Below, piece after piece: positions 44,401 to 55,400 of a stretch of DNA of 64,000 nucleotides (positions are counted from its first letter, which is position 1; each line of letters opens with the position of its first letter). The stretch is taken from NCBI GenBank assembly GCA_964036195.1, contig OZ038453.1:23708352-23772351 (forward strand). Reading direction: 5' to 3'. Source of the DNA: Sphaerolaimus hirsutus. Its lineage: Eukaryota; Nematoda; Chromadorea; Monhysterida; Sphaerolaimidae. Position numbers and translations under genes: made by a program. A model generated the notes under the pieces. It had not been told where the DNA came from, did not search any database, and was given only the letters and a program-made list of their open reading frames with translations.

Positions 44401-47360
44401 TTCATTTTACTTATAATTGAATTGGTTAATGCATGTTGCAAAAAAGAGCATATGAACATTTTCTGGCTTCAAATTTAGCACTCCAACAAAAATGACATTA
44501 TAAATACCATATTTCCTCTAAGTACCCCCAGGGGGTTTATTTTTTCAGATTGGACATTTTGAGGGGGGTATTTCAAGGGGGGGGGGGGGTTATTATTTCG
44601 TCAGAAACTTTCAGGAATGTCATACTAGAGAGTATGTTTTTACATAACCCAAACAGGTAATAAACATGACCAAATAGGGTATATAGAAACATAACAGGGA
44701 TGTAAATGTACATCGCTGCACAAACTAGCTTATACGTATAACTGCGATGCAAAATGATCGCAATAAATACATCATGTTCCTTGCGCACATGATGTACCTT
44801 ATTCCAGAGGGGAGGGTATTTCGAGGGGGGGTAATTCAATGGGGGTATTTTGAGGAAATAAGGTATTGTACTTTTACTCATCAAATAAAATACTATAAGT
44901 AAATCAGATCAATCACAAATATCTCAAAATGAAAATAAATAACTTTAATTAGGGATAAAATACAGGTTCGATTAGTATGTCAAAAAAAATTTTTACGCAA
45001 AACTGAAACGGAAACGGTAAAAAAAATTTCAGCAACCAGAAAGCAGAATGGAAAACAGAAAAAAATTTGCACTTGGCGGAAAACGGAAACAGAAAAAAAA
45101 TTTCAGTGGCCGGAAAAATGTAAACGGAAAAATGGAATTTGCATGGAAATGGAAAAATTTGAAAAAATTTTGCCAAAAAAATGATAAAATTTGCTGAAAT
45201 TTTGATGGAAGCAGAATTTTTTTCACATAATTGACAATCTGCATGACTGTTTACCAGTTTGGCTGGAACAGAAAACAGAAAGTTGAGCCAGAAAAGGGTA
45301 AAATGATGCAGAAAGCAGAAAATTGAGGCGGAAAACGGAAAAACTGGAAATTGAGCCGGAAAATGGAAAAAAGCGGAAAAACTGGAAATTTAACTGGAAA
45401 ATGGAAAATGAGCCGGAAAAACAAAAACGGAAAAAAGTGGCTGGAAAATGGGAAAAAATTTCAGCGGCCGGAAAACGGAACAGAAAACGGGAAAAATTTG
45501 CCTGCGGAAAATGGAAATTTGACACCCTAGGTTCAATTTATCGAAAAATGGTTGATATCAATATTCAATATTTTTTCAAAATTTTCAATATTGATATTCG
45601 ATATTAGATATTTTTTCAAAATTTTCGATATCGATATTTGATATTAAAAATGGTCGATATTTGATATTCTATACAATATATGGTTTGAACCCTATTATAG
45701 AGGGTACCTTATATTGGAGGTATAATGGTAATGAACATTGAAGGTTGTTTTCATGGGTTTTGTTGCATTTTTAGTGACAAACTTTACATTTCTACATGCT
45801 TCCATGTAGTAATAAATGTGTGATATGTTAGTGTAGTTTACAAATATCCAGTCAAAATAATCTGCTTCCATGTGCCAATGACAATGAGCTTCTGAGGTAT
45901 GATTCATTACTCTCAATTATCAACCCCCGATATGCCAGTATGTGATAATAAGCCAGTGATACTAATGTGATAATAAGCTGTGATATATATTGATGTAGTA
46001 TATCATATCCAGCCAATGTGCTCCCACACACTTGTACAGTGTGAGACATCACTCTCAATGTACTGATTTCCTCGAATTACCCCCAGGGGTTTATTTTTTC
46101 AGAGAAAATTTTGAGGGGGGTTAAACGAGGGGGGCATTCTGAGGGGTTATTATACCTCGAGAAATTTTTTGAAATCCCAGTACTAAATTGTTGTCTGTAA
46201 CGTGCGCAGACGTAGAAAAATGCAACAAAAACTGCCAAAACAATAACTCTCTAGACAGATATTCATCTATTATTATTATTCATCATCAAACATTAACCCT
46301 CTTCTAACATAACACAGTCATTGTTTTGAACGTCTGTACCGCGTGCCTGGATCACAAATTGCAGCTATTGTCATTTACGTTCCCTATACACTAAATTTAG
46401 GGGGGGTATTTCGAGGGGGTTTATAAATTCAATGTGCCCATTTTGAGGGGTGTATTTTGAGGAAATATGGTATAATACTGTCGGTATTAGCCTTCCCTTA
46501 TTAACCTTATTTGAGCACTATTCCATGTTGAACTTCACTTGAAGTCACAAACATTTGATGGAAGGCATGTGATCATTAAAATGGATTTTTTTGGCAGACA
46601 TCATGTTTGGAACTTTAAAAAAGTTGTATTTTGAAAGTTTATTTTTATTTTTAATGGGGTCATTGCTAGGGGCAGTACCTTTTGAAAAGCCTGAGTACTG
46701 TGAATACATCATTGAAAGACTGACCTTGTTATCAAAAAGAAATTTATAAAATTTCTCTTCGATTAAAGCATCAGTGCTGTAGTATTGATCATTTTTTTCA
46801 TTGTCCAGTTCTGAACTCGTATCCTGATGAGTATGCAAAATAAATTTGATGACTGTTATTTTTGAATATCTTTAAAGTTACCTTCCAAAGTTGCCAAATT
46901 GCTTCATTTTGTCGCAATTTATTTACTTTCAGGATATTCAAGTTGCAAATTGAAACTGCTGGAAATTCATTCCTTTCATCTGTGACAACTTCCACTGTTG
47001 TTAATACTTTATATTCAAAATATGAACAGATCTGAGAGTATGCTGGCAATTTGATTTATGATGATGTGTTATCATATTTATTCCAATAGAAAGGTACCTT
47101 ACATTTTGTCACATTTTAACACACTTTTTACGGTAGGTCTCTTCAATCAGGGTGAAATATGGTAGCATACTGAATAATTTCCAAGAACTAACTTCTACAA
47201 TGCACTGCAAAATGCAAAGAAGCCACATTAGTACACTGATGAAAATCCAACAATACCTCCATTTTGGCCATTTCCATGTTCTTTTTATATCTAAAAATCC
47301 ATTGGCATCTGTGTAATCACAGAAATCAATCAACTTCTCATAAAGTGTGGAATATTTCAT
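38448..47360 (-). CDS. DEG/ENaC-family sodium channel 1, 10 exons, 539 aa
   Basis: A trimeric, two-pass cation channel of the ENaC/ASIC/FaNaC superfamily; gating stimulus unknown. Minus-strand exons: 47360-47193, 47031-46882, 46823-46725, 43635-43540, 43475-43329, 42985-42798, 41951-41753, 41684-41550, 38943-38851 and 38792-38448. They total 1,620 nt with phases in agreement. TM1 is at about residues 36-55. The family FPAV(S/T)xCNLN signature follows at 79-88. The extracellular domain has YGHDVQKMLVDC, GNCYTF, PGFATVFAVT, KPWGRSDC and CPPACFE, with the cysteine spacing of the family. TM2 carries the GxS selectivity filter as GLYVGLSF (452-459). The gating HG dipeptide before TM1 reads NG (20-21). 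The start ATG (47360) follows a possible acceptor (TTTTATAG), so an upstream noncoding exon may exist. Tandem with DEG/ENaC-2 in the same orientation. Confidence 0.9.
39391..39834 (-). mobile_element. Introner-family copy in DEG/ENaC-1 intron 8
   Basis: Minus strand: flank CAG, left end GTGCCACTACCAGACATTG, right end GGTCTGGGAGTGTCCCAAG. The interior repeats AAAGACCCTGTAAAGTG phrases and contains the GTATCCAAATCTTA hairpin. Splice-like ends are kept, but the exon junctions of this gene lie elsewhere, so it is an insertion within an existing intron. The Cys-rich frame upstream (39835-39996, minus) is not supported as an exon. Confidence 0.7.
40070..41534. mobile_element. Very large foldback element, about 690-bp arms
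   Basis: The left arm starts near ATATAAACACCTTCCC and the right arm ends GGGAAGGTGTTTAT. The arms agree over nearly their whole length with point differences. A short spacer near 40770-40840 contains ATTATGATGTCATAATC. The element accounts for most of DEG/ENaC-1 intron 8 and encodes nothing recognisable. Confidence 0.75.
42055..42345 (+). mobile_element. CTATCTATC-box element, internally deleted
   Basis: Left CCAGGGGTCTCGAATGG, AGCTATCTATCCCGGAGG boxes, right TCAAGATACCCCTG. Most of the usual core is missing. It lies in DEG/ENaC-1 intron 6. Confidence 0.65.
43805..44152. repeat. GAAGCG/GTGTGGAAG-word block
   Basis: Repeated GTGAAGCGTGTGGAAG phrases and complements (CTTCCACACGCTTCAC) fill about 350 bp of DEG/ENaC-1 intron 3. 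The content is GC-rich and self-complementary, with ends not clearly defined. Confidence 0.55.
44210..45705. repeat. CGATAT-word element with two nested insertions
   Basis: The roughly 390-bp core shared with 26.92-27.31 kb is present but split by a CCGTATTTCC-type MITE (44505-44868). A GGAAAA-word block (about 44985-45530) is inserted before the right CGATAT array (45535-45700), which ends TATGGTTTGAACCCT. The nesting gives a relative order: the CGATAT element is older than both insertions. Confidence 0.65.
46060..46474. mobile_element. CCGTATTTCC-type MITE
   Basis: Left TGATTTCCTCGAATTACC, right TATTTTGAGGAAATATGGTA, with the G-run subterminal zones and the AACATAACACAGTCATTG interior typical of one subfamily. 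It lies in DEG/ENaC-1 intron 3. Confidence 0.65.
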
Positions 47361-49450
47361 TTCTATAAAATTTAGAATATTTTCATACTCACACAAACCA
47401 ACATTTTAATCAACTGAAAAGTCCATGCATTTGACATTCAATTATATTGAACATTACACAATGGATCCAAATCTGGGGCTTATTCCAAAAAGTGACAATA
47501 ATTTTCCTACTTGATGTTTTGAAGCAGATCTAAAAGTGAAAGTTGTGACTTTCACTACTCATTCCAACTTTGATCATTTCTGCTGCCATTTTCAAGCTGT
47601 TTAGATTTGTTTGAATGGTTTTTGCTTTTTTATGCACCCATTAATTTTTCTGAATTACATTTTCTGTACTCATATACTTAAAAAGTACAAAGTACAGTAG
47701 AGTAAAGTAGGTACAAGTATTTTCCACAGAAAGCATAAATGTACTCTAGTACCCAGTGCTTTAGTATACATATTGTTTGGGTAAAGTAAATACATTTTAA
47801 CATCATGAACTAAATTTGCGCATGTTGCAGCAAATTTTAAGGTGAAAACAGGCAAAAATGTATGGAAATGAGTGATTTTTAGTAAAAATTGGGGCAAAAT
47901 GTCTCAAAATACTCACAGTTACATTTTCTGGGGAAGTATTTTACATACATGTACACGAGTAAAAGCAAAAAAATTTACTTAAAATTTTCTGCACTCAAAC
48001 AGTGTGTAAAAATAAATGCTTGACATTTATATATACTTAAACTTCATTACTTTTAACAACTGATGCATGTACAGATTTTTCATTTAAGTTGACTGAGTGA
48101 AATCAGACCCTGGCAGTTCACCTTCATTGCCATGTCAATCCACTTTACTTGTCTGAAACCAAATATGTATTTACCTTTATGTTATCAAATTCCCAAAAAC
48201 TGTTATATGAAACATAAGTCAATGCAAACTAACTGTATGTTTGACGCTGTTAGGCTTGATTATTTTCTGGCTATTGAGAGATAGTATGGTCGATGGAAAG
48301 GGTATTTTGTTATGTATTTACACAAAGAATGTGACATTTGACTATGAGTGGATGAGGTTGTATTTACACTTTTCCAGGGATTGAACATTTTCATTTCTCA
48401 AACAGTGACAAAAATTTGATGTTATTAGTTAATATAATATTTCAAATAGCATTAAAAATGACCTCTAACCTCTCAATACCGTTTTCCACACTGTGCATGC
48501 TTTCAAGTATTACAATGTAAAATGATTATGAATAATAATTAAAACAATATGAATTAATTATAACATAAAATTGAACATACCATATTACCTCGAAATACCC
48601 CCAGGGGGTTTATTTTTTCGCCAGCAAAATTTGAGGGGATAATTCGAGGGGGGTTTATTTGAGGGGGGGTCTATTATTTCGCCAGAAATTTTCGGAAATT
48701 CCCCATACGCAGACGTAGAAAAATCGAACAATTACGTAAATTGTAATACAACAATACGTGTATATAACTATATATAACTGTATATAACTGCATATATAAC
48801 TGTATATACACATAAACCCTTCCCTAACGTCACTTAGCCATCACTTTTTACGTGTGTTCTGCATTGTACAGATCACAAACTACAGTATTTCTCATGTACG
48901 CTCTCTTTACATTCAATTTTAGGGGGGGGGGGGGGTATTTCGAGGGGGGGTTTATTATTTCCTCAGCCAAATTTTAGGGGGGGTATTTCGAGGGGGGGGG
49001 GGTTAATTCAAGGGGGGGATAATTCGAGGTAATATGGTAAATACTTCATCATCTGTCACACTGCAATGCACATGCTCTGTTCAGTCAGAAATATAATTTT
49101 AATGATGACATTTTGTTGTCTGAAAACCTGTTAAAAAGTATTTACAATACAAGAATCCAAATATTTTAAGTAAAGTCTCCCCCTTCAATAACTCCCATCT
49201 GTTGTCCAAGGGAGGAAGTGGGAGGATAAGGAATGGAATTCTGCATCTTGTCTGATATACAGGGTATGGATATGGATATGGATATGGATCTGATATAGAA
49301 AATTCCAAGGAAAAAGTAATTCCCCTGTGAAAACTAATCCAGTAAAAAAGTCTGGCAGGAACTGCCCCTGGGCACTTATTCAAGAATCTACAGTAACCCG
49401 AGATCAGGCAATAAATCTATTGCTTTCACTAAAACAATCACCAAGGTCAA
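47361..49450. other. Intergenic between the two DEG/ENaC genes
   Basis: No gene is supported. It holds a TTTACG-word element (about 47655-48062, right end TTTTAACAACTG), a CCGTATTTCC-type MITE (48580-49040), a CCCC-run remnant (49140-49395) and a short ATGGATATGGATATGG tract (49263-49290). Nothing is recognised from 48.06 to 48.58 kb. The promoter of DEG/ENaC-1 should lie just right of 47360. Confidence 0.55.
48580..49040. mobile_element. CCGTATTTCC-type MITE
   Basis: Left ACCATATTACCTCGAAATAC, right TAATTCGAGGTAATATGGT. The interior has a TATATAACTGTATATAAC tract and GTGTTCTGCATTGTACAG, shared with the 46.1 and 59.6 kb sequences. Confidence 0.7.
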
Positions 49451-52400
49451 TCACACGACAGCAGGTGGTGTAATCCTGCCATTGCTGATTTCATATGTCA
49501 TACTGTGGTTTGGCAGTGAAGCGAGACCTTCACTATTGTTGCTCTCAACCAGGATTTCTGAACCACACCTGGAGTTTGAGAAAGTTAATTGATTGATTGG
49601 GTGGTTTATATATAATGGAAAATGATATTTTTTTGTATTCACCTATTCATATTTTTTCCAGGATTTTCCAAAGAGTTTTAATTATATTTTGAGAGATAAT
49701 TTCTGAATTTCATTTTCCAATAAGTAATAATTTTAAATGTTCACCGCACCCCATGCTGTAGCCGGCATTGGTGTTTATTGAGTCATTTAGGGTGGGATTT
49801 GGCATCTCACCAATTTTTGATTCACTTTGGTTTTCATTGGTTGGTTCATGATCTGATGAGACATTTTGTTGGCTGGATAGGTTATCTGGGTGTAATGGTG
49901 AAATTTTTATGGAGTTTTTAGTATTTGGCTGATTGGCTGCCAACAATAATCACATCAAATTGGTTGTGAAAGGCTTTTGGAAATATGTTGTGATGGAAAA
50001 GTACCAGGAAAATGGCGCCAACAGCCACAGTAAAAGGCACCATTAGTGCCATGGCACTATTCAAAAGGCATCAGGTGCCATTGGTGCCATAAATTGTTAC
50101 TGCTTTCGATTACATCATGATGGCATCAATGGCTTTGGTGTCATTGTGAAAGGGAGTCACACCAGAAAATTCTGGCCTGGTTCCTTTCACAAAATGGTGT
50201 TTGGCACAACAGAAAATATGAGCCAACAGACAATATGAGCTGTGCCAATGATGCTTTGGTACTATTCAATGATTGTTTTCCCACCTTGTACAGCTGAGGT
50301 TTCACTCTGATCATCAACATTCATATTTGGTGAGTCACCTTCAGTTCCACTCTCTATCCCCTGATGATCAATACCATTTGCATTTTGGCAATTTTCATTT
50401 TGACCATTTTCACTTTCAATCAAATCTTGATTTTCTTGATTTTCAAAGTGTACTTTGCCAGCCTCCTCATTTTGCAATCCACACAAACGGAAGCAAAATT
50501 CAATCATTTGGAAAATTGCCATGAAAGACAATCCTACATACAGGCCCAATGTGCCACCTAGGGTTGACAAAAGATGGAAAAATGTTTGTGCTTTGCTTTC
50601 CACTGTCACTGTGTAATCCAGGCTCTGTTGCAAAAAGGGTTGTTTTGATTTTAAATGTTGTATTTACTTGAATAATTTCCCTTGAGTTATTCCCCTCTTG
50701 GATAATTTTCCACCTGAATTATACCCTCTATTGAATAATTCTCCTCTCTGTTAGACAATGAGGCGAAAAACCTTCATTCAATACCCCTACCCTTTCCCTG
50801 CTTAGGCATCTGATCTATTAGTTATGTCCAATCTAAACAAAAATGGCATGTTAATTTTGTAGCTAAAGCACATTTCATGAAATGAGTAGATAGAAACATG
50901 CTGGAAAATTCTACCAAAATGGTTATTCTTCCTGAATATTCCTCTCTTGCCTAGTCCACCCTTGGAAATTACCAATGAAAAATAATCCCCCAGGGGAATT
51001 TTTCAAGCCAACTACCGTATTTCCTCAAACCCCCCCCTTGAAATACCCCCCCCCCCTCTTGAGACCACTATGAAACAATCACCCCCCCCCCCCCACCCTC
51101 AAAATACCCCCCCCTCAGATTGAGTGTAAAGAGAAGCAATGCAGTACACATGTGAAAACAATGTCATAATCATGTTAGAACAGTGTTTATACCATATACG
51201 TACTACTATTAGTCTACAGTCTATACATGTCAGTTATTGATGCATTTTTCTACCCCAGTGTACATCACAATCGACGATTTTGTACTAGGATTTGAAAAAA
51301 TTTCTGGCGAAAAAATACCCCCCCCCGCTTGAAATACCCCCCCCCCCCCCCTCGTTTAACCCCCCCCTCTCGGGACCACTATGAAACAATCACCCCCGGG
51401 GGGTATTTCGACGAAATACATTATACAGCATATAAAAAATTTTCAGGTGAATTTAACATACTGCTTGATATATGACCAATTTTGCCAGTGATAATTTCAC
51501 ATTTTGATCTGTAACATTGGATAATTCTGGAATTCTCTGCTTCCACATACCCTGCAAATTTGTTGAAAATTTATTCATTTAGAAAAAATGGCTATTTCTC
51601 CTGTGGAAAGAAGTATGGGGAATAATGATGGTGCTTCATTTTTAAACTGATTTTTCATATACTCTGCAGTCTGACCTCATGACTTCTTCTGACCTCATGA
51701 TATGCATTTTGCTGAAAGAAACACTAAAAAAATTTCAGGCACTGAAGATGTTCTGCTTGTACTTGACTTCCCCTTTTTTGTAAAAGTTATAATGTCATCA
51801 TAAGAAAAATACCCACAATCTGTTTCTCAAGGTGTTCCTTCCTAGGCCAGCGACTGCTAGAAATTGTGTTGAGAAATTTTGTTTCATAGCACGCTGGCGG
51901 GCACTCACTCTCTCTGTCACAAATTGTCCCTTTTGTCAAGTCCAATTCCACCTGTTGTTAAAAATTATGTCATGGTGGAAATGGTTTAAAAAGGATAAAT
52001 AAAAATAAACAAAAATCTTCATTGCACCTACCATATATCCTCAATTCATTTCCCACCCAGTAAACTGGGGTAAATGTTCGAAAAGGTTTGGGATACGATT
52101 GGCATTGGGGGACTATTCAAGGGGGAACTAATTGAGAAAATATGGTCAATGTGAATCAAACGAACAGTTTCCACACAGGCTTTGGAATGGTTTGGTTCAC
52201 ATGCTTCCACACTCGAATAACTCTCACCAAAATATGTGACTACATCAAGATGTGTCACTGTATCTGCTGGTGCACATGAACATCTGGGGGCACTCCCAGA
52301 TCCTGTAAAATGTTAAATGTCATGCAAAGTGTCAAAAGTCATGTAGATTGTCAAATATCTTTATCAAATGTCATGTAAAATCTCAAATTGTCTTAGTAGT

Positions 52401-55400
52401 AAAGTCTTTCCTTTTTAAGTTTAATTAGCACTTTTCATGACATTTGACACCTTGCAGGGTGTGGGACAGCCAATATTGTGTAATGTCAAAAGTCATGTAA
52501 AATACCCTGTAAAAATCATTTCATTCACTTGTTATCAGACATGTAACATGACTTTGACACTTTGCATGACATTTGACATGTTATATGACTTTTGACACTT
52601 TGCAAGACATTCAACTTTTTACAGGGTCTGGGAGTGGCACCTGTTTAGTATCTCTTTTATGTAACAGCTGTACACGCACATGTCATGTGTGTAGTTTGTC
52701 ACAGATACAGATGAAATTTTGCTGAAATTTTTTATTCATTATCAGTTTTCACACTATGAAAGTAAATATATTTGTAGGTATTATACAATGCAGGATAGCT
52801 CGAATTGACTTTTTAATTTGTTTGAGAGTTAGGTTATGAATTTCACATGGTTTAGTGAAAAATCAGCTAGGATAATGATTTAAACAGATTTCATATTCAT
52901 TGGATTATTGAAAAGTGAACAGACAAGTTTTGTGGTATTGTAGAATTGCACTGTATTGTTCAGTTTTGAGACAATTTTGGGGTCCTGATTGAAATAGTCA
53001 ATAATTATGTATCCACTTGATATTTATCTGGTTCTATTTACATTTATCTGGCTGATAATGGTGTTCCAATACAGTTGGAAAATCTTGTCTAGCTGTAAGC
53101 TCAAAAAATCTTAACCTCACTCTCAAAACTGTCAAAATAATGTTAAAATGCTGATCCTGGGCCACCCTGTAAAAATTCAAATCCATTTCTTATCTGCATC
53201 ACCACAATCAGACCTGCCCCAAGGTTTTTGCAGTCTCTGTGTCTCAGATTTGGTCACTGCAAAAACTGTTGCAAAACCTGGACTAATTGTGATTCCTGAA
53301 TCAGCCACTACTACAGCATAGGTGGGGTGATGTATGGCAATCTGATTGGGGAAATTGGGGAAACTGTTTTTCGTGGTGGTGAAGTGACTTCACTCACACT
53401 GGTGAAGTGTTATACCATGTTTAAAGTGCTATGTAGGTGCTTTTCAAAGTGGGGAAGTCTAATAAGTATGTATGAAGCCGGAATTAGAGCTCAGCGTCGA
53501 TTCGACGTGAAATGACGACGTGAAATGACGTCGTGAAATTAATTACACGAGTGTGGATCATGCTACGGGTCTACAATTTTCTAAGGATAATATATGAATC
53601 AATACCTTAATCGTTAATACTGAGTGTTATCAGCCACAACTAGAGCGAATTGAAAAATTCAATTTTTATCATTGCTTGCAATAGTCTGACATGAAATGTC
53701 AAGTTGTTCCCTGACGTAAAATGGTGACGTGGAATGATAAAAATTGAATTTTTCAATTCGCTCTAGTTGTGGCTGATAACACTCAGTATTGGACACGATT
53801 AAGGTATTGATTCATATATTATCCTTAGAAAATTGTAGACCCGTAGCATGATCCACACTTGTGTAATTAATTTCACGATGTCATTTCACGTCGTCATTTC
53901 ACGTCGAATCGACGCTGAGCTCTAATTTCGGCTTAATAGCTGAAAGTTGGTAAAAATAGCCAAAATTATGTGGAGCATTGCTAAAAATATGAAATACATA
54001 TACCAAATAGGTGTGTCTGTGTATATTGCTAAAATTGAGATTAGGGCGAAAAAGTACAAAAATATGATATTTAGGGTGAAAAGTAGAGTACATTTACTAA
54101 ATATTTGCTCCACATTGGTAGATAGCTCGGCCATTGTAGGGGGGGGGGCTTCTGCAGTTTAAAGCCAATAATTTTGACATCTGGATTGATATCTAGATAG
54201 CTGGAGCATGTTCGGATGTTCTCAAGCGTGTTTTGCTACATTCACAGTGATGCCAACTTCAAATTTACACTTAACTCACTTTAAAACCAATTTCATCAGC
54301 CAAATCATCTAAATATTCATTGTTTTCAGTGTACAAAACCATATGCAAGCCCAGCCTTTGGCTGTTCGGCACACGTGTTTCATCATTGTCAATTGTGAAG
54401 GTGTAACAGTTTCCATATTGGGGGTCTTCCTGTTGCATGGGTAATGGTTTTTGTGACTTGTGTAGCTACTGTGCCTACAGGAGTATTGGAAAAGAACCAG
54501 GTGCCACTCTCAGACCCTGTAAAATGTCATGCAAAGTGTCAAAAGTCATGTAAAATGCCCTGCAAAATGGCAAACTTTGCCATTTTGAATGGCATTTTAC
54601 ATGACTCTTAACACTTTGCATGACATTTTACAGTTTACAGAGTATTTTACAAGATCAGTGAGTGCCCCCAGTACATTGACGCCAAGTGCCAAAAGCTCCA
54701 TGTTACTTTTCAAAACCCCAAGCACCAAGCGCCAATGGCGACAGACAGCAAAGCGGCAAAGTTTGTTATGGCCCTAGCGCCAGGCGTTTTGCTTCTGGTG
54801 CCATGCAAAAATAGCGCCATGCACCATGGCCCTTTTTATGGGTCTGGCACCAAATGCCAATGGCGCCAGAGCAACATAGCGCCAAGCTCCAAAAGTTCCA
54901 TGGCGTTTTCTTCTGTGGCGCTAGTGCCTGGCGCCAGCGCTGTGGCGCTTTTTCTTTGATTTTTTTTAAAATCTCTTGTAGAATAGTGTGTGTAATTCAT
55001 TCTTCTCATTGTACAGGTAAATATTGAAAATAATTTCACTTGTTTTTCACTCACATAATGCGTGAAGTTGTGCGGACCACATTGCATTGACATGTATTTG
55101 CAATCGACCAACATTTGCTTGATATCGTGGCCATAGTCTTTGTATTTTATCTGAGCAAATTGGGAGTTTTTCAATGAGGTATCCAGATCTGTAGCAGATG
55201 CCAAATGGCGTGGCGCACACTGGTTTATTGCCAGTAAACTAAAATTTCTGTAAACTCATACTCGGAGGACAGCATGCGGTGAATTTTTCTGAAGGAAACA
55301 CTCCATCATGACGTCATCATAAATTAAAAAAAAATGTTCTAAAAGAAAAAGGAAAAACGTTTCAGGAAAAACATTTGTCATTTGTACGCGACTCCGCCTT

